Part shown: in pieces, positions 1 through 11,715 of the stretch
How the letters are laid out: each line of letters starts with the position of its first letter
Position numbering within the stretch: position 1 is the first letter of the stretch
NCBI GenBank assembly: GCA_016648135.1
Contig: JADDOH010001555.1
Coordinates: forward strand, 310,001 to 374,000
Length of the DNA: 64,000 nt
Origin: Agrypnia vestita
Lineage: Eukaryota > Arthropoda > Insecta > Trichoptera > Phryganeidae
Reading direction: 5' to 3'
Translations under genes and position numbers: made by a program
The notes under the pieces: generated by a model
What the model was told of the DNA's origin: nothing
Databases searched by the model: none
What the model saw: the letters and a program-made list of their open reading frames with translations, nothing else

Positions 1-165
1 ATAGTTAATATAAGTAATTGATACAAAAATATTTTACAGAAAATAAGTGATAAATATTGAAAAAAAATGCACACTTTGATATCGTATGTCTCCAAAACTA
101 TTGATATTTAGGTCAAGGTTGCTTGAAGATTTTCGACTCATTATTATGGACTAACTAACGAAAAT
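1..165 (+). repeat. R5 dispersed repeat, partial copy at window edge
   Basis: This stretch resembles the right arm of the fold-back at 24100-24585: both hold a run around TATTGAAAAAAAATGC, then CTTTGATATCG or CTTTGATGTCG, then TTTTCGACTCA. No coding capacity is visible. It is probably a decayed non-autonomous element cut by the window edge. A further scrap lies near 26150-26210. Confidence 0.5.
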
Positions 166-292
166 TTGTTTGATCATTTCTATCGTCGCCACGAGTCTGC
201 CTGCAAAGTTTCAGCTCGATTGCATCACGGGAAAAGTGTTAAAAAAATCGTCAGTCAATCAGACGCTACGAGTTAAAAGAAAGGGAGTAAAA
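150..292 (+). repeat. R1 dispersed repeat, fragment
   Basis: It shares an ordered set of words with four other places in the window (920-1216, 3185-3556, 33356-33688, 34205-34571): ATCGTCGCCA, GTTTCAGCTCGATTG, CACGGGAAAA and a terminal AAAGGGAGTA. The short open frame here is chance. R1 copies at 33 and 34 kb show inverted ends (TACTCCCTTT / AAAGGGAGTA), so R1 is probably a non-autonomous DNA element. Confidence 0.6.
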
Positions 293-479
293 GTAAATAT
301 TTTTGTTCATCAAGTAGTATTAACTTTTTTTTTTTATTGTAAGGCAAAGTAGTTTACCTACTTCAATTAGTGTGTGCTGCAGATTCAATTTTTTTAATCC
401 CGTGCCACTTTTTTTAAACCATGTCTTCCGATATTCGAACAGAATCAAAAAATACAAACTCTCTTCTAAATCTTCCCCA

Positions 480-720
480 AAGAAGGCTCCACAAATTGTA
501 CAAACCTCTCAGACCACACCCCACCCCGGCGGCCGGCGTCCGCTCAACATTCTCATTAAAAAAAACTTTTCAACAAGATCTGTTTTATTTTTCCAGCCCC
601 CACGGGAAGGTAACACACAAACTTTGCGAAAAAGATGGAATGTTAACTTTCTGATCAACCCCGAGTGGAGTAAGCGCCGCGACGCGGATGCTGAGGGAAG
701 TTTTAAATGAAAATTCCGAG
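480..720. other. GC-richer unique-looking island
   Basis: This part is clearly richer in G and C than its surroundings and has no match to any repeat seen elsewhere in the window. Overlapping short open frames run through it, but none shows a recognisable domain. It could be host regulatory or other single-copy DNA; only conservation between species would tell. Confidence 0.25.
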
Positions 721-919
721 AAATCCGGCAGGTGTGAGGTTTGGAGGAAATGAAATTTTAATCAATGTCAAACGTCAACGCAGCGATGGAATTAAAAATA
801 TTTTTAAAGATGTTTAAGAAGCGGTAGTAATTTCAAGTCGGTGGGTGTCTACCTACCTACCGAACAGGGCGGTATATTTTCGATGGAGGCGTATTGAAAA
901 ATGTTTTTCAATACGTAAT

Positions 920-1216
920 TCAAATTTAGAAAATATTCCGCGACGTTATCGGGCCACCGCGCCGTTGCTAATCAAACTTTTCTAATGATTCGAACTTGAA
1001 AAAACCAATAAAATTTCTAAAAATCCGAAATTATACTATAATTATTTTTTTTTAACGAAAATTTGATAGATCTTGATCGTCGCCATGAGTCTGCTTGCAA
1101 AGTTTCAGCTCAATTGGATCGACGGGAAAAGGGTTAAAAATCGATCTAAAGTTTTTTCGACGGCAAGCCGGCAAGCAAGCAAGCAGAAGCCACGAGTTAA
1201 TATAAAGGGAGTAAAA
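920..1216 (+). repeat. R1 dispersed repeat, longer copy
   Basis: It matches 3185-3556 over its whole length, beginning with a GC-rich ATTCCGCGACGTTATCGGGC block and ending at AAAGGGAGTA. Relative to that copy it lacks the stretch holding the TTGTATGA inverted repeat. It is non-coding. The downstream 1217-1850 interval is AT-rich spacer in which I see nothing. Confidence 0.65.
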
Positions 1217-1849
1217 AGAAGAAAAAATGTATTTTATAAAGCTATCCCCGCAGTTACACGATAGTGAGAATGATGAAAATCACTCAATTCGAATTCGCGT
1301 AACTCAGGGTACAACAACAAATACATACAAATTTTGTTTAATGGGAACTAATGACTTACAATGGCATTTGCTTAAAAAAATATTTAATAAAATTGTATTT
1401 CTTCTAACCTATTAAAACACACATTAAAAAAAAAAAATACACATTCCCTCGCAACACACAAGAACCTTGGATTCTTTTTGGTGAGGTATAACATATATAA
1501 TAATTTGATTATAAAAATGTATAAGTTATCATCGTTGTTAAAAAATCATATTTTTTTATTTATCTATTTAATAAATAAAAATAGTAAAAAATATATTTGA
1601 CATAAATCCTTTCTTTTACAAAAATTTATTTCTTATCCGTGGCTTGCATAAACAAATGTAATTCATAGATACTCACGTCTCAAATTTCGAAATTCATGGT
1701 GAAAATTTGAAAATTATATAATGAAATGTACCTTTTTATACTTTTGAACTAATTTATTTAATTTAATTTTTGAATTTCATTGATGAATTGTTCGTGAATT
1801 CATTCATGAATTGAATACCAAAATTAAAAAGATGTTATCAGATTTAAAT

Positions 1850-2340
1850 TGGATTCAAAGCAGCCTTCTTGGGTACACTATTTATAAATCTGGTGCGGCA
1901 TATCGTTTCCAAACCCACAAATCTCCTTAATTCTCCAGTGAATTTCATCAGTAAACTATCTATTATGACATATGCTGTAAAGACGCAGACTGACACTGTC
2001 CGTACCAAACGACTCCTCACAACATCTGAAATGAAAGTGCTGAGATCCATTACTGGAAAAACTCTACGTGATCGTGTCCAAAATGTAGACATAAGAAAAA
2101 CTTGCAAAATAGAGGACATGGAGTTGATCCAGAAGTAGATTCTGGAAGGATCACGTAGCCAGAAAAGACAGTGACCGACTCGTGCATACAGCAGCGAATG
2201 AAATCCCCTGAGGATGACACCCACCGGGAAGACCACCGATAAGATGGAGGGATAGCTGGACCTCGTCATCCCAGGAGGCGTAGTTTTCTGTAATACCACA
2301 GATCAACAAATACACTAAAAGAAAAATAAGAAGAAGATTC
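1850..2340 (+). pseudogene. LINE reverse-transcriptase C-terminal relic
   Basis: The frame around 1970-2138 reads like the tail of an insect non-LTR reverse-transcriptase polyprotein, with the typical run of LRSITGKTLRDRVQN and a following IRKTCKIEDMELIQK. It then breaks at a stop and continues in fragments that keep the RSQ, PTGK and RWRDSW-type features in shifting frames. It ends in an AGAAGAAG-type tail near 2325-2336. This part of the protein follows the catalytic domain; the catalytic YADD region is absent. It is a 5'-truncated dead copy. A shorter relative lies at 25486-25625. Confidence 0.7.
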
Positions 2341-2384
2341 TACATTTCAGCCCTGAAATTGGCATTCTCACTATATGCCCGCTC

Positions 2385-2500
2385 AAAGCAGTCTTCTTGG
2401 GTACACTATTTAAATATCTGGTGCGGTATATCGTTTCCGAACCCACAAATTTTATAATCTCCTCCATTCTTCAGTAAAGTTCTCCAGTAAATTTTATAAC
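2385..2500 (+). repeat. Duplicate of the start of the LINE relic
   Basis: The words CAAAGCAG, TCTTGGGTACACTATTT and TATCGTTTCC repeat the beginning of the 1850-2340 relic in the same orientation about 0.5 kb downstream. It is a local tandem duplication or a second truncated insertion. Confidence 0.55.
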
Positions 2501-2639
2501 CTATTCTGTTCTCCAGTAAAGTTAACACGTACTCGTATTAGACCGTAAATCTTGTGCAAGATTTTAATTATGAAAACACGAAATTTTCCACATTGATCAT
2601 TAACAACTTAACTGCTAATCTCACCAAAACTGCACTGCA

Positions 2640-2900
2640 ACCCTTCCACACATCCCTTGTAAGAAAACGGCCAGAAAGTGCAGGCGGCTGGAGGTAATGT
2701 TAATTGAAAACTTCTCACCGCTGGTGAGTAGGCTCCGCGGGTTTCCTGCCCGATGGGGTGTGCGCGCGACTGTCGCCTTTCAATTCTGCAACTTAATAAA
2801 ACTTTCGGTGGGCTAGTCCTGCGCCGCCGCTCGAAACTCGCGCGGAGAATTGTTTACGCGCGCTCTGAATGCCTGGGTCTGTTCCGAAATTTATTGACAC
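2640..2900. other. GC-rich island
   Basis: GC- and CpG-rich (for example CGCCGCCGCTCG, TTTACGCGCGCTC) in an AT-rich setting. No repeat match inside the window and no recognisable protein. It is a candidate for single-copy host sequence with a regulatory role, which is inference only. Confidence 0.25.
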
Positions 2901-2919
2901 AGAGTGTGAAACTGTGCAT

Positions 2920-2985
2920 CTAGATGACAGAAAAAAAGTAACCCATAAAAACAAAGTTTTCATTATACTCCCTTTCTCTGTAAAA
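2920..2985 (-). repeat. R1-linked terminal fragment
   Basis: The words GTAACCCATAAAAAC and ATTATACTCCCTTT are the reverse complement of the sequence just beyond the R1 ends at 33688 and 34571. It is the detached edge of a larger R1-containing element. Confidence 0.5.
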
Positions 2986-3184
2986 TATAACAACAATTAA
3001 AGATGAATTAAAACATATAACATAACACTAAACTTACAGTAATTTAATATATTTCTAAAATGTCAGATGTTTTGAGCTTTGATAAGACGCTTCATGCTTT
3101 GAAGATTAAATTCTAAAAACATTTGTCAGAAAATTTAGATTTTCGACATTCGTAGTGAAGTACCTATTATGCATAATACGGAGT

Positions 3185-3556
3185 AATTCAAATTTAGAAA
3201 ATATTCCGTGACGTTATCGGGCCGCCGCGCGCCGTAATCAAACTTTTCTAATAATTCCAAATTGAAAAAACCAATAAAATTTCCAAAAATCCAAAATTAT
3301 ACTATAATTAGGTTTCGCGTCTACCAGATGCGTTGAAATATTTTCATACAACTTATTAAGTTGTATGAAAAAACCATTCAAAATTTGATAATTTTTTTTA
3401 ACGAAAATTTGATAGATCTTCTTAATCGTCGCCATGAGTCTACTTGCCAAGTTTCAGCTCGATTGGATCACGGGAAAACGGTCAAAAATCGATCCAAAGT
3501 TTTTGTTGACGGCAAGCAAGCAGACGCCACGAGTTAACATAAAGGGAGTAAAAAAC
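3185..3556 (+). repeat. R1 dispersed repeat, longest copy
   Basis: This is the most complete copy of the family. It contains the GC-rich start, the CGCGTCTACCAGATGCG word, an ACAACTTATTAAGTTGT inverted repeat and the AAAGGGAGTA end. No open frame of note. The copy at 33356-33688 lies in the opposite orientation and shows the same central inverted repeat. Confidence 0.65.
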
Positions 3557-4190
3557 ACACCCGTTGGTACAAGTGAACGTGCTACACATTAAGTACTAGT
3601 ACAGGCGCGTTAGTATTTAATTTCCATGTTAATTTACGACTCATTTAAAAAGCAAGTTTTTCTACAATTTTACTCCTTAACGATTAAAACAAATAAGGTA
3701 AATCATTTAGTATAATACACAGAAAAGTTTACATATCAGTAAAAAATGAACACCGGACCTCGATCCAGCAAACTTAAATATATAAATGCCTCTCAGTTAT
3801 TTATGGATCGATTTTTTACTCCTGGCACTTTACAGTCGGCCACCAACGAATCTGTCACTAGTATATATTTTTAATTATTGCAACATAATAGTTCAAAGAT
3901 ACTTTTAGTGTTTAATATTGTTATTAATATTAATCACATCTTAATATCAATAATAATAATAATAATAACGACTACGGCGATGTCCTTCATCGGCTGAAAC
4001 TAGCAGAAGAAAATAAATTTTTGTTTAACGTAAACAGTATATTTTATATTATTAATATCGCCAAGAAAATTCAGAAAATTTTAAAAATAGTTTCATTAAT
4101 AATAATTATTATCATAATTATTATCAAATTTTTATTATTATAATTATCATCATAATTTTTATCAGTGTGTTAAATTTACTTTTATTTTAA
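3557..4190. other. AT-rich spacer
   Basis: I see no gene. It contains a short AAT microsatellite near 3948-3968 and other ATT-rich runs near 4095-4160. It ends at the TTAA target site of the piggyBac-like element. Confidence 0.5.
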
Positions 4191-5426
4191 CACTAGGTTT
4201 ACGGCACCCGTCAAATTCGATTTGCTTTGTAAATTTTACTAAACGGACAGAAATTTTTTTTAATGACTTTTTTTTATTCGGAAACGTCTTATTTTAGAAA
4301 ATCTTTTTGCTTTATACCTGTCTCTACGGACACCCGTCAAATTGACGGATTTGGTAGTTTAAAGAATATCCCTTTTGAATTCGTCCCATTTGTGTTATTT
4401 ACTTTTACGTTACTTTTGAAACAACATAATCTTATTTCTACAATTTGTGTGAAGCAATGAAGAAAGAATGTCATCGAAGTTTTTGTTTCAAACACAAATT
4501 ACAAGAACCTATGCGCTGCGTAACGCATTTGGAGCATTATGATTTATGGGGCAATAAAAAATGGTCTCTTCAAGGGTTGATTTCTGGCAAAGTTGACCAT
4601 ATGACAATCTTCAGTTTTAGAATTGTAGTCTGTGTGTGAAGACGTATATCAAGTTTTAAAATTTTAGCAATGCATATAAATATTTGCAAAGAAAAAATCT
4701 ACTTATTGTAAGAATTTTTAATTTGTAATTTTTTAATAATTACTAATTACTTTTGCAATAATATTTATTTTATTTTCATTCATTTTTAGCAACCATGAGT
4801 AAATCAAGAAAGTATTTGGAATTATTGATAGAAATTTCTAACGTCGATGAAGAACGTTCCGGCATTAGCTCTGAAGAAAGAGCATTTAAAAGTGAAAGTG
4901 AATATGAATCCGAGACTTCCAAATCCTTCTACAGCGAAATGACAGAAGAGTCATCAGAAGAAGAAAACATTCCAGGTCTTGGTAAAAAAAGAATGCGCAT
5001 TTCCTCAAGCACCGACTCCGAGAAAAAGTCATCCACCTCCAAAAAGAATACAACAGAACTACTTGCTGTCGATGGAACACAATGTATGGGCTTTGAAGCA
5101 AGCAAGTAGACTACCCATCACACAATATTCAAAGGTGTCGCAGGACCTACTGGATATTCCAAAAGAAATGTGATGTCGGGTCATGTGCGAACTTCCTTAG
5201 AACTAATAATTGATACGCGCATGTTAGAACATATCAAAGACTGCACAGAAATAGAAGCGCGTCGTATTCTAAAAAAGAATTTATTTTTTTGACCATTTCA
5301 ATTGAACAATTGAGGACTTCAGTTAAATAAGTCATTTAATACGAAAAAATGAAGTACTTATGTGCATCCGTCAATTTGACGGGTACCGTAGAGATAGGTA
5401 TATAAAAAATGCCCGTAAACCTAGTG
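4191..5426 (+). mobile_element. piggyBac-like element, internally deleted
   Basis: The two ends are inverted copies of CACTAGGTTTACGG, and both are flanked by TTAA (4187-4190 and 5427-5430), the target duplication of the piggyBac family. Inside the ends lie inverted CCCGTCAAATT words, with the palindrome CCCGTCAAATTGACGG near 4331. The element is 1236 bp, about half the length of an autonomous member, and keeps only the 5' part of the transposase. It is therefore a deletion derivative that could only move with help from a full-length relative. Confidence 0.85.
4795..5292 (+). pseudogene. piggyBac-like transposase, N-terminal part only
   Basis: The ATG at 4795 opens an acidic, serine-rich leader (about residues 1-85, with many SE and EES runs), as in the N-terminus of piggyBac transposases. 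A single TAG at 5107-5109 interrupts the frame. The same frame then continues with VAGPTGYSKRNVMSG and LELIIDTRMLEHIKDCTE, which match the start of the family's DDE domain region. It ends at TGA 5290-5292 after about 165 codons. The catalytic aspartates and the cysteine-rich C-terminus are missing because of the internal deletion. The gene is dead. Confidence 0.8.
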
Positions 5427-5455
5427 TTAAACAACAATACACTATGCGCGAGGTA

Positions 5456-5598
5456 CAGTAGCCGGCAAACAACTTGAAATTTTACGGCGTAGTGGGGGGA
5501 AGTTCGCGCATGTACCATTCCACCAAAGAGACCCAAATTTTGTCTTCTGCGCATTCCCCCACTACGCCAAAGAATTTTAAGAAATTTGCCGGCAACTG
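5456..5598. mobile_element. 143-bp fold-back MITE with TA duplication
   Basis: Long imperfect inverted arms begin CAGTAGCCGGCAAA and CAGTTGCCGGCAAA and run to GGCGTAGTGGGGG. TA flanks both ends (5454-5455, 5599-5600), which fits a Tc1/mariner-type non-autonomous element. The two short central frames are chance. It sits 25 bp from the piggyBac-like element. Confidence 0.75.
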
Positions 5599-5600
5599 TA

Positions 5601-7998
5601 TCAATACATTCATCAACTGACCTCTAGTGCGTTATTGCATTACTGTGTAGCATGAAGCTGTCATACAACTTTCTCTTCATTTTTCAAAATAGAGATTTTG
5701 CAGAGAAATATTAAAGATCTCTTAAATTTCATATATTTTTTGGTCTCTCATTAATTTTTAATATTTGTAAAAAAGAGGTATTTTAAATATTTATTAATTT
5801 TATAACAATAGAATTTTTCCACGTTTTCCTTAAAGCAGGCTTTACAGAAAAATTGATGTTGAGACAGGCATTAGCGTTTAGTAAATAATATAATTATATA
5901 CTTGTAGACTTATTGGCTCTTACTACGTAAATATTTTAAACTATGCATATTATATAAAACGATTTGTCGGTATATTAACTTTACATAAGAATAAATCGTG
6001 TTGAAATCAATCTACTATAAATTCTTTTCCTTGATATATTGCGTATGAATATAATGCATAATACTAATCTATGTTATTCAAATATCGTTTACAATATTTG
6101 GTAAATTTTTTGAAATTATGTTATTTACTGACCAATCAACTGTCAACACTCAATTGTCAATTTGTTAACAAAACAACAAAATAAAAATCATTAGGAGATG
6201 ACTAATATAATTTTAAGCCTTCAGTAATACTATGTGGAGCTTACACGAAGTATCATTTTTATGATATTATACTTTAAGCTAAAGCGTGTATTTTCCTGCA
6301 CCAACGCTGCGGAAATTATTTTTAGTGGAAAATTAACGCAATAAATTTCTCTTCATAAACTGACGGTGTGGGAGTCATAAATTTTTAACTGGATCGCACG
6401 ATGCATATTTAACGACAACAGTTCGGCTTTTTTGTTCGGTAAAGTCAGGTAATCTGAAAATTCTGTCCACCCCGCTAACGAGGTAACCTGCACACCCATA
6501 TACAATAAATACCATAATGGTGCCATTAAACGTAATTAACCCGCTAACGAGTAGTTGCTATAAAAATTAATGAGATCTTTCTACTTTGTTCTACTCTCAG
6601 TGTGAGCAGTCGTGATCATAGAACTGTGGCTGGATATTGCGGATGATCGCGTAGGTGATCTGTGATCTGTTCGCGGTTACCAGCTTACAGCAAACTGTCC
6701 GACAAGTCAACTATTGCTTAAGAAAGTAGTTTAAAATCTAAATTGTAATAATGTAAATTTTCAAAAAAACTTATTATAAATTATATGAAATTAACTATAC
6801 TAAGATAACCCACTACAAAAAAAATATTTCAACACGTTAAATTATTTCTTAATAATATACACGCCCTGAATTGGGCTACAACATAATATAAAACACAAAT
6901 TAGCATAGCCATCTAAGTAAAAAGGAATAAATTTACAAAAAGTGAAATTATATCAAAAATATAAATACAATAAATAATAAGTTGGTACACAAGAAAATAG
7001 AATAAGTAATAAAAGAACAATATAAAAAATTTCAAGATTAGATTCGACAAATAATAGATCATGTACATGTATAGGCAAACTATAAAATAGAAGACAATTA
7101 AATTTGTCTTTTGTATATTTATATATCAACAGAACTATATTGATTGCCTAGGTGGTGCAATCTGTGTATAGGCGAATTTATAATACAATTAGTGCGCTGG
7201 GTACCTACATGAAAATAGCTCGCTCCTTCGTGAAACGGACCGCCCAGTTTCTCTGCAATCAACATATTGTTAATAATTTTATACAGAAAAATTAAATGAC
7301 TTACAGTTCTCCTACATGATAGCATTGCTATGTTAATTCATAGTCTATATTATTTCTAGTATACTGCATTCTGTAAGATTAGACGACATAAACTTAGCAA
7401 CTGCAGTTTGAAATTATATAAATGAACCAACTCACTTGCAACACCATATTACCATGCTTTCTTACAAATCCATAAAACTATACAAAATTTTATTATTAAC
7501 CAAGGACAAAGTTGACCAAGGAGTATTGTGTGAGCTGAAATTCGAGTCATAAAGTGTGTAAGGAGGAACATAAATGTCGAAAATTCATTGCACAATGTGG
7601 TTCTCGCGCACGTGCATGATTCAGGAACGACGCTGGTGATGCAAGTTCGTCAAGGCGCCATCGAAATGCTTTTGTGGTAATCGAAATATTCTTCCTTTTC
7701 ATAAGTGAACTACCTACACTCGTTGGGTCTCACGGCCGTCGGGTGATAAAAGACTTTCTTTTGCTGCGGATCAGGCAATGTCATAACCGTTGTTCTGGAA
7801 AACATTCCAGTGGTCAATGTGACCTAGAAGATTTTTTTTCCTAAATGCCTAAAAGACCTTTGCATTTTTTAAAGCAGTAAATGTTTAACAAATCAAACTA
7901 CCTTATTACACATATTATCTTTCTTAATTAAAAGTATGATTATCTAACAAAACACTTTTATGCATTTTGTTATTTTTGAAGAAAAAAACACTTTTTTT
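5601..7998. other. AT-rich spacer without recognised genes
   Basis: I see no gene or clear repeat here. A CCCGCTAACGAG word occurs twice (near 6471 and 6540). Short frames, including one on the minus strand at 7119-7325, lack domains and biased codon use. The interval may be host intergenic DNA or very old repeats. Confidence 0.4.
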
Positions 7999-8050
7999 AA
8001 AACCATTATTTAAGGAATAATCAACATGTTTCGGGGCCAACAATCCCTTA
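7999..8050 (-). ncRNA. Decayed hammerhead-like relic, class B
   Basis: On the minus strand CGAAACATGTTGATTATT and a downstream AATGGT match the 3' half of the class B motif seen intact at 56921. The upstream CTGATGA box is lost. It is surely inactive and serves only as a marker of an old PLE terminus. Confidence 0.4.
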
Positions 8051-8404
8051 TTTTATGGTTTTTTGAATTTGCAAAATGTTTTCGTTCGTTGTTATATTCA
8101 ATTATTATTCACTTATGAAAGCAGTAACTGTTTCTAAATGAAGTGTTGAAAACCATTCTTTGAATCGGTTGAAATGTGAAAACCAGTTGCACACCAGGGG
8201 GAGGAGCCATTCCCTTCCAAAAGAAGAAACAAAAAACGTTAGTAATATAAAAAAATTTTTTTAGAGACGAATTTATTTATATGGGAAACGTGGAATTCTT
8301 TATAGGGTGGGCACAGGACATAACCTGTATTGGCTGGCTTTAGTGATTGCTTAAAAAAATAAAGAGTTATCTTTACCAGCGGCAGCATTTTTGTAAACTA
8401 TGTC

Positions 8405-8490
8405 TAATAATTTATAGAAATAAACTTTGTTTATAAAACTTTTTTTTTAAAAGTGGTGTAAATAAAGTTTATTTCTACAAATTATAATTA
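8405..8490. repeat. Inverted pair of class B downstream boxes
   Basis: ATAGAAATAAACTTTGTTTA is followed about 30 bp later by AAAGTGGT and then AAAGTTTATTTCTACAAA. These are the conserved box that follows class B ribozymes (as at 10225) in both orientations. No ribozyme core remains. Confidence 0.45.
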
Positions 8491-8613
8491 TAATGTCATC
8501 ATAAAATAATTTTGCTGTGTTTGAAGAAGAAGTTATGTCTACTAATTTTCGATTATAGATGGCTATAACAAAGTCCCTTAAAATATTTGAAAGAAGACAA
8601 ATAAACTACATAT

Positions 8614-8814
8614 CGTTAGTGATTATTTCAAACTTAACAAGATAGCAAAATAAAGTTCTGTCAATCTGATTTTGTCCATTTTTCTTTTATTATTTCCATA
8701 TTTGTTAATCCAAAACACATATGGAAATTGTTTAATAAGAAATGAAATATTGCCAAAATCAGATTGAGAAAACATTAATTTATTCTCCTGTAAGGTTCTA
8801 AATAATCACTAACG
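8614..8814. repeat. Imperfect fold-back repeat
   Basis: The outer words CGTTAGTGATTATTT and AATAATCACTAACG, and the inner words TCAATCTGATTTTG and CAAAATCAGATTGA, are inverted. The arms are about 70 bp with several differences. No protein coding. It is probably an old MITE. Confidence 0.55.
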
Positions 8815-9627
8815 CCCTTTGGCTTTCTACCCTCGAATACAACTTTAAAAAGTTGACAATCTGTGGCTATTCTTACGGTGGAATTGGTGAAAGTTGCATT
8901 GTGCAAAATTATCACTTAAGCCAACTAAAACATGTCGTAAGCAATGTGGCCACGCTATTTTCCATAAAAACAACCCCGTCTCTGTGAGACATAATTCAGT
9001 AATTGTGTTTTTTGAACAAACATACATATAACAGTATTGTAAAAATAAATGTATTACTAATATTGAGTGTAAAATTATTGTGTTTAATTTATTTACATAA
9101 AGTCGCGCTCTGCAAGTGCGAGGATAACTAAAGTATTAGCAGTTATTCATAGAGGCCAGCTGAATGCAAATTTATCATAGCGACGATTCTCCCAGTGGGC
9201 GACGATAAATTAGCCCCTGTTCACGTGAGACACTTGCACTGCGCTGCATTTTTATTTTATTATTCAGTTTGTGTAATGCTGACAAAATATGCATTTCCGT
9301 GTCGCTACTTCGCCACGTGGCCAGAATGTTTGCACACTTTTGACAAGTTTGAATGCTACACGGAAAATCACTTCATTTTGATTTTCATTAAAGACACCTT
9401 TTGCACACATGTGACAGTCATCTTGGTTGTTATGGTGGACAAGAATTTTGTACTTTTAATAAAATATTTTTTGGTTTCAGATTAATGAAAAGGACACGAT
9501 AGCTTTTAGGTACAAATTAGATGCAAGTATTTACGTTCATATTATTTTAAAAGACGGGTGTAGAAATATAATTTTTATTTTTAAATGTTCAAGTTTTTTG
9601 TTTGTAACCTTGTGGAAATTCATTTTT
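8815..9627. other. Spacer without recognised genes
   Basis: The 96-codon plus-strand frame at 9195-9485 has no recognisable domain and no good context. I see no other structure. Confidence 0.35.
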
Positions 9628-9874
9628 AATATTTTAAATTTAATATTTAAATTAAAAAATGAGGGTAAACAACACTGTTTTATTCCACTATATTTATTTT
9701 GAATTGTTAGAACATTTTCGGGATTTCTCCCATTGTCAATAACAGTTGTAAACGTGTTGTTATTGACAATGGGAGAAATCCCGGAAACGTTCTAACAATT
9801 CAAAATAAATATAGTGGAATAAAACAGTGTTGTTTACCCTCATTTTTTAATTTAAATATTAAATTTAAAATATT
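9628..9874. repeat. Near-perfect palindrome, 117-bp arms
   Basis: The arms at 9628-9744 and 9758-9874 are inverted copies with two differences around the CATTTTCGGG / CCCGGAAACG words, separated by a 13-base centre. It could form a long hairpin as DNA or RNA. It may be a fold-back element; no clear target duplication was found. Confidence 0.8.
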
Positions 9875-10224
9875 TTTATTTTTATATTGGAATCGAATTA
9901 CATTTGTGTATTTCAAATTACGCAAAATATATTTTCGCAAGCTATTAATAACACTACATTTTTTTAATGAGTGCATCCAATGGGAAAAGATAGTTGTCTC
10001 GCAAAAAAAACTTACATATTGAATTTAAAGGCATTAACTACAAAATAGCTCACTTTTATGAGAAAAATAGGTAAAATTATGCTTTTTTCATATTTTAAAA
10101 AAAATCTAATTTATTTTCAAATATTTAAACTGATGTCTTGCGATTTTTTTATTAATAGATAATAAAATCGAAATTGAAATACGTCAATATAATTATAAAA
10201 AAAGGTTATAATTTATAGAAATAA

Positions 10225-10291
10225 ACTTTGTTTTCACCACTTTTTTATTGAAAAATTTCAACATGTTCATACCAATTGCTTATTCGTCAGG
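10225..10291 (-). ncRNA. Hammerhead-like motif, class B, degraded
   Basis: On the minus strand CTGACGA (10284-10290) is followed by a weakened stem II, then GAAC and ACATGT, then the conserved short hairpin TTGAAATTTTTCAA and AAGTGGT. The CTGATGA and GAAA boxes each carry one change. It matches the class B copies at 27084 and 56921. It is probably inactive. Confidence 0.55.
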
Positions 10292-10299
10292 ATAACACA

Positions 10300-11100
10300 T
10301 TTGTTATTTAGAAGGAAAATTTTAATTTTGTCGCTAATTTAGAAGGCCTATGTTTTTCTTACAACGTTTTCATAGTATTAATTATTATTACACTGATTGT
10401 TAATGTATTGTTGTAAGGTAAAAAAATTTAAAAACATATATTTTTTAAGTTGTGTAATTTTTGAAAAAACCCAGCTTCCTGACAACCATGTTGGACCTGT
10501 AATCTCCCTCGTTCTATTATGCTGGGCGCAGTAATAGAGAGGACAGGAAATTTTCACTTTCCGCCTCCCAACAATGGTCTTTTGTTCCTGCAGACAGCTC
10601 AAACTCATTCCGCACTCATTCTAGCAGTGTTTTAATACACCATGTAAGGTGAATGCAATTTTACAGACTTTAATGCGGAGGCAATGAATTCCAGAGACAA
10701 TAGATCAAAAGTGTGTTCGTGGACATTGTTTTTATTTAACCTCTTCTTCGAGCATCGAATAAGCTTATTTAATTAGTGATTACGTTAGGGTATAAAAAGA
10801 CGCCTGAAAGATATATATTTGATGGGTATAAAATCAAAGGCACTAATATTCCGCTGAATGAAGCCAATACAATGACCATTAATTACCGTGATTTTTATAT
10901 GTTTTATTTCATTTTAAAGTTCTATACAAACATCTAAAAAACACCCACGTTTGCATTGTTTTAAAAACGTTCGCAAAAAAATATATTTTAACTAAATAAC
11001 GTTTTCAGATTAACTAATATGGGTGTTACTTTTTTTTTTTTTTTTAAATTTGTAATACATGATTATTTTTTTATTTTCACTCAACACGCATACGTTGAGT
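10300..11100. other. Spacer without recognised genes
   Basis: AT-rich with a T tract near 11031-11045. Small frames on the minus strand (10378-10608) show no family features. Confidence 0.35.
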
Positions 11101-11110
11101 TATTTTGTCA

Positions 11111-11135
11111 CTACTATAGTTTCGAGAGGAGCTGC
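11111..11135 (-). ncRNA. Half of a class C hammerhead-like motif
   Basis: The minus strand reads CTCCTCTCGAAACTATAGT, identical in its core to the 3' half of the class C motif at 50820-50860. The 5' half is not present. It is a truncated relic. Confidence 0.5.
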
Positions 11136-11645
11136 AAAGTGATTTTTTTTCAAATTTTAATTTATTACACATTTTTACATGATAAATATTAAAAAAAAAT
11201 TTTGACCATCTCCTTATATGGCAACCAAACATGACTACTTTTAGCCATCTGACTTGACAATCAAAATAAATAATTCTGAATGTAACAATGTCCTTCACTA
11301 ACGATACCAGGTGGCGTAAATAACGATGATATTAACTCGTTAACTCACGGCCGAAACATGTAAATACTCAATGTACCTATGTCATTTTTGCGTGGTTATA
11401 CCTGGTTAAACAAAAAAATTATTTTAGACATCGAACATGACAATTAAATAATACTCAAAATAATCATAACAATTACACTTTCTTTTACACCAATATTTTT
11501 AAACTTAACATTCCACATTGTCTAAATGACCCATAATAATTAACACCACGAACCCCCCCTCCCTTCACCTACCCCCTCACCCACCCCTCCCCCGTAACAC
11601 ATGCTTGCTTGGTTCAACTTTTAAAGATCGTTAGTACACAATAAT
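11136..11645. other. Spacer with C-rich patch
   Basis: No gene seen. A C-rich stretch at about 11550-11595 stands out from the AT-rich background. Confidence 0.35.
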
Positions 11646-11715
11646 CCTGTAGCAGAGAACATTGTTCTCGAAACATGTAGATTTTTTAATCTAATAAAGT
11701 GGTGAAAACAAAGTA
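11646..11715 (+). ncRNA. Hammerhead-like motif, class B, first box mutated
   Basis: Stem II is perfect (GAGAAC, loop ATT, GTTCTC, 11655-11669). GAA follows at 11670-11672, then the self-complementary ACATGT (11673-11678) and A at the expected cleavage position. Stem I can form four pairs (AATC with GATT). The CTGATGA box reads CTGTAGC, which should abolish activity. The conserved AAAGTGGT box follows at 11697. Confidence 0.6.

Noticed and set aside
9195..9485. 96-codon plus-strand frame as a small gene
   Set aside because: No family resemblance, no promoter or splice context, and composition like the flanks.
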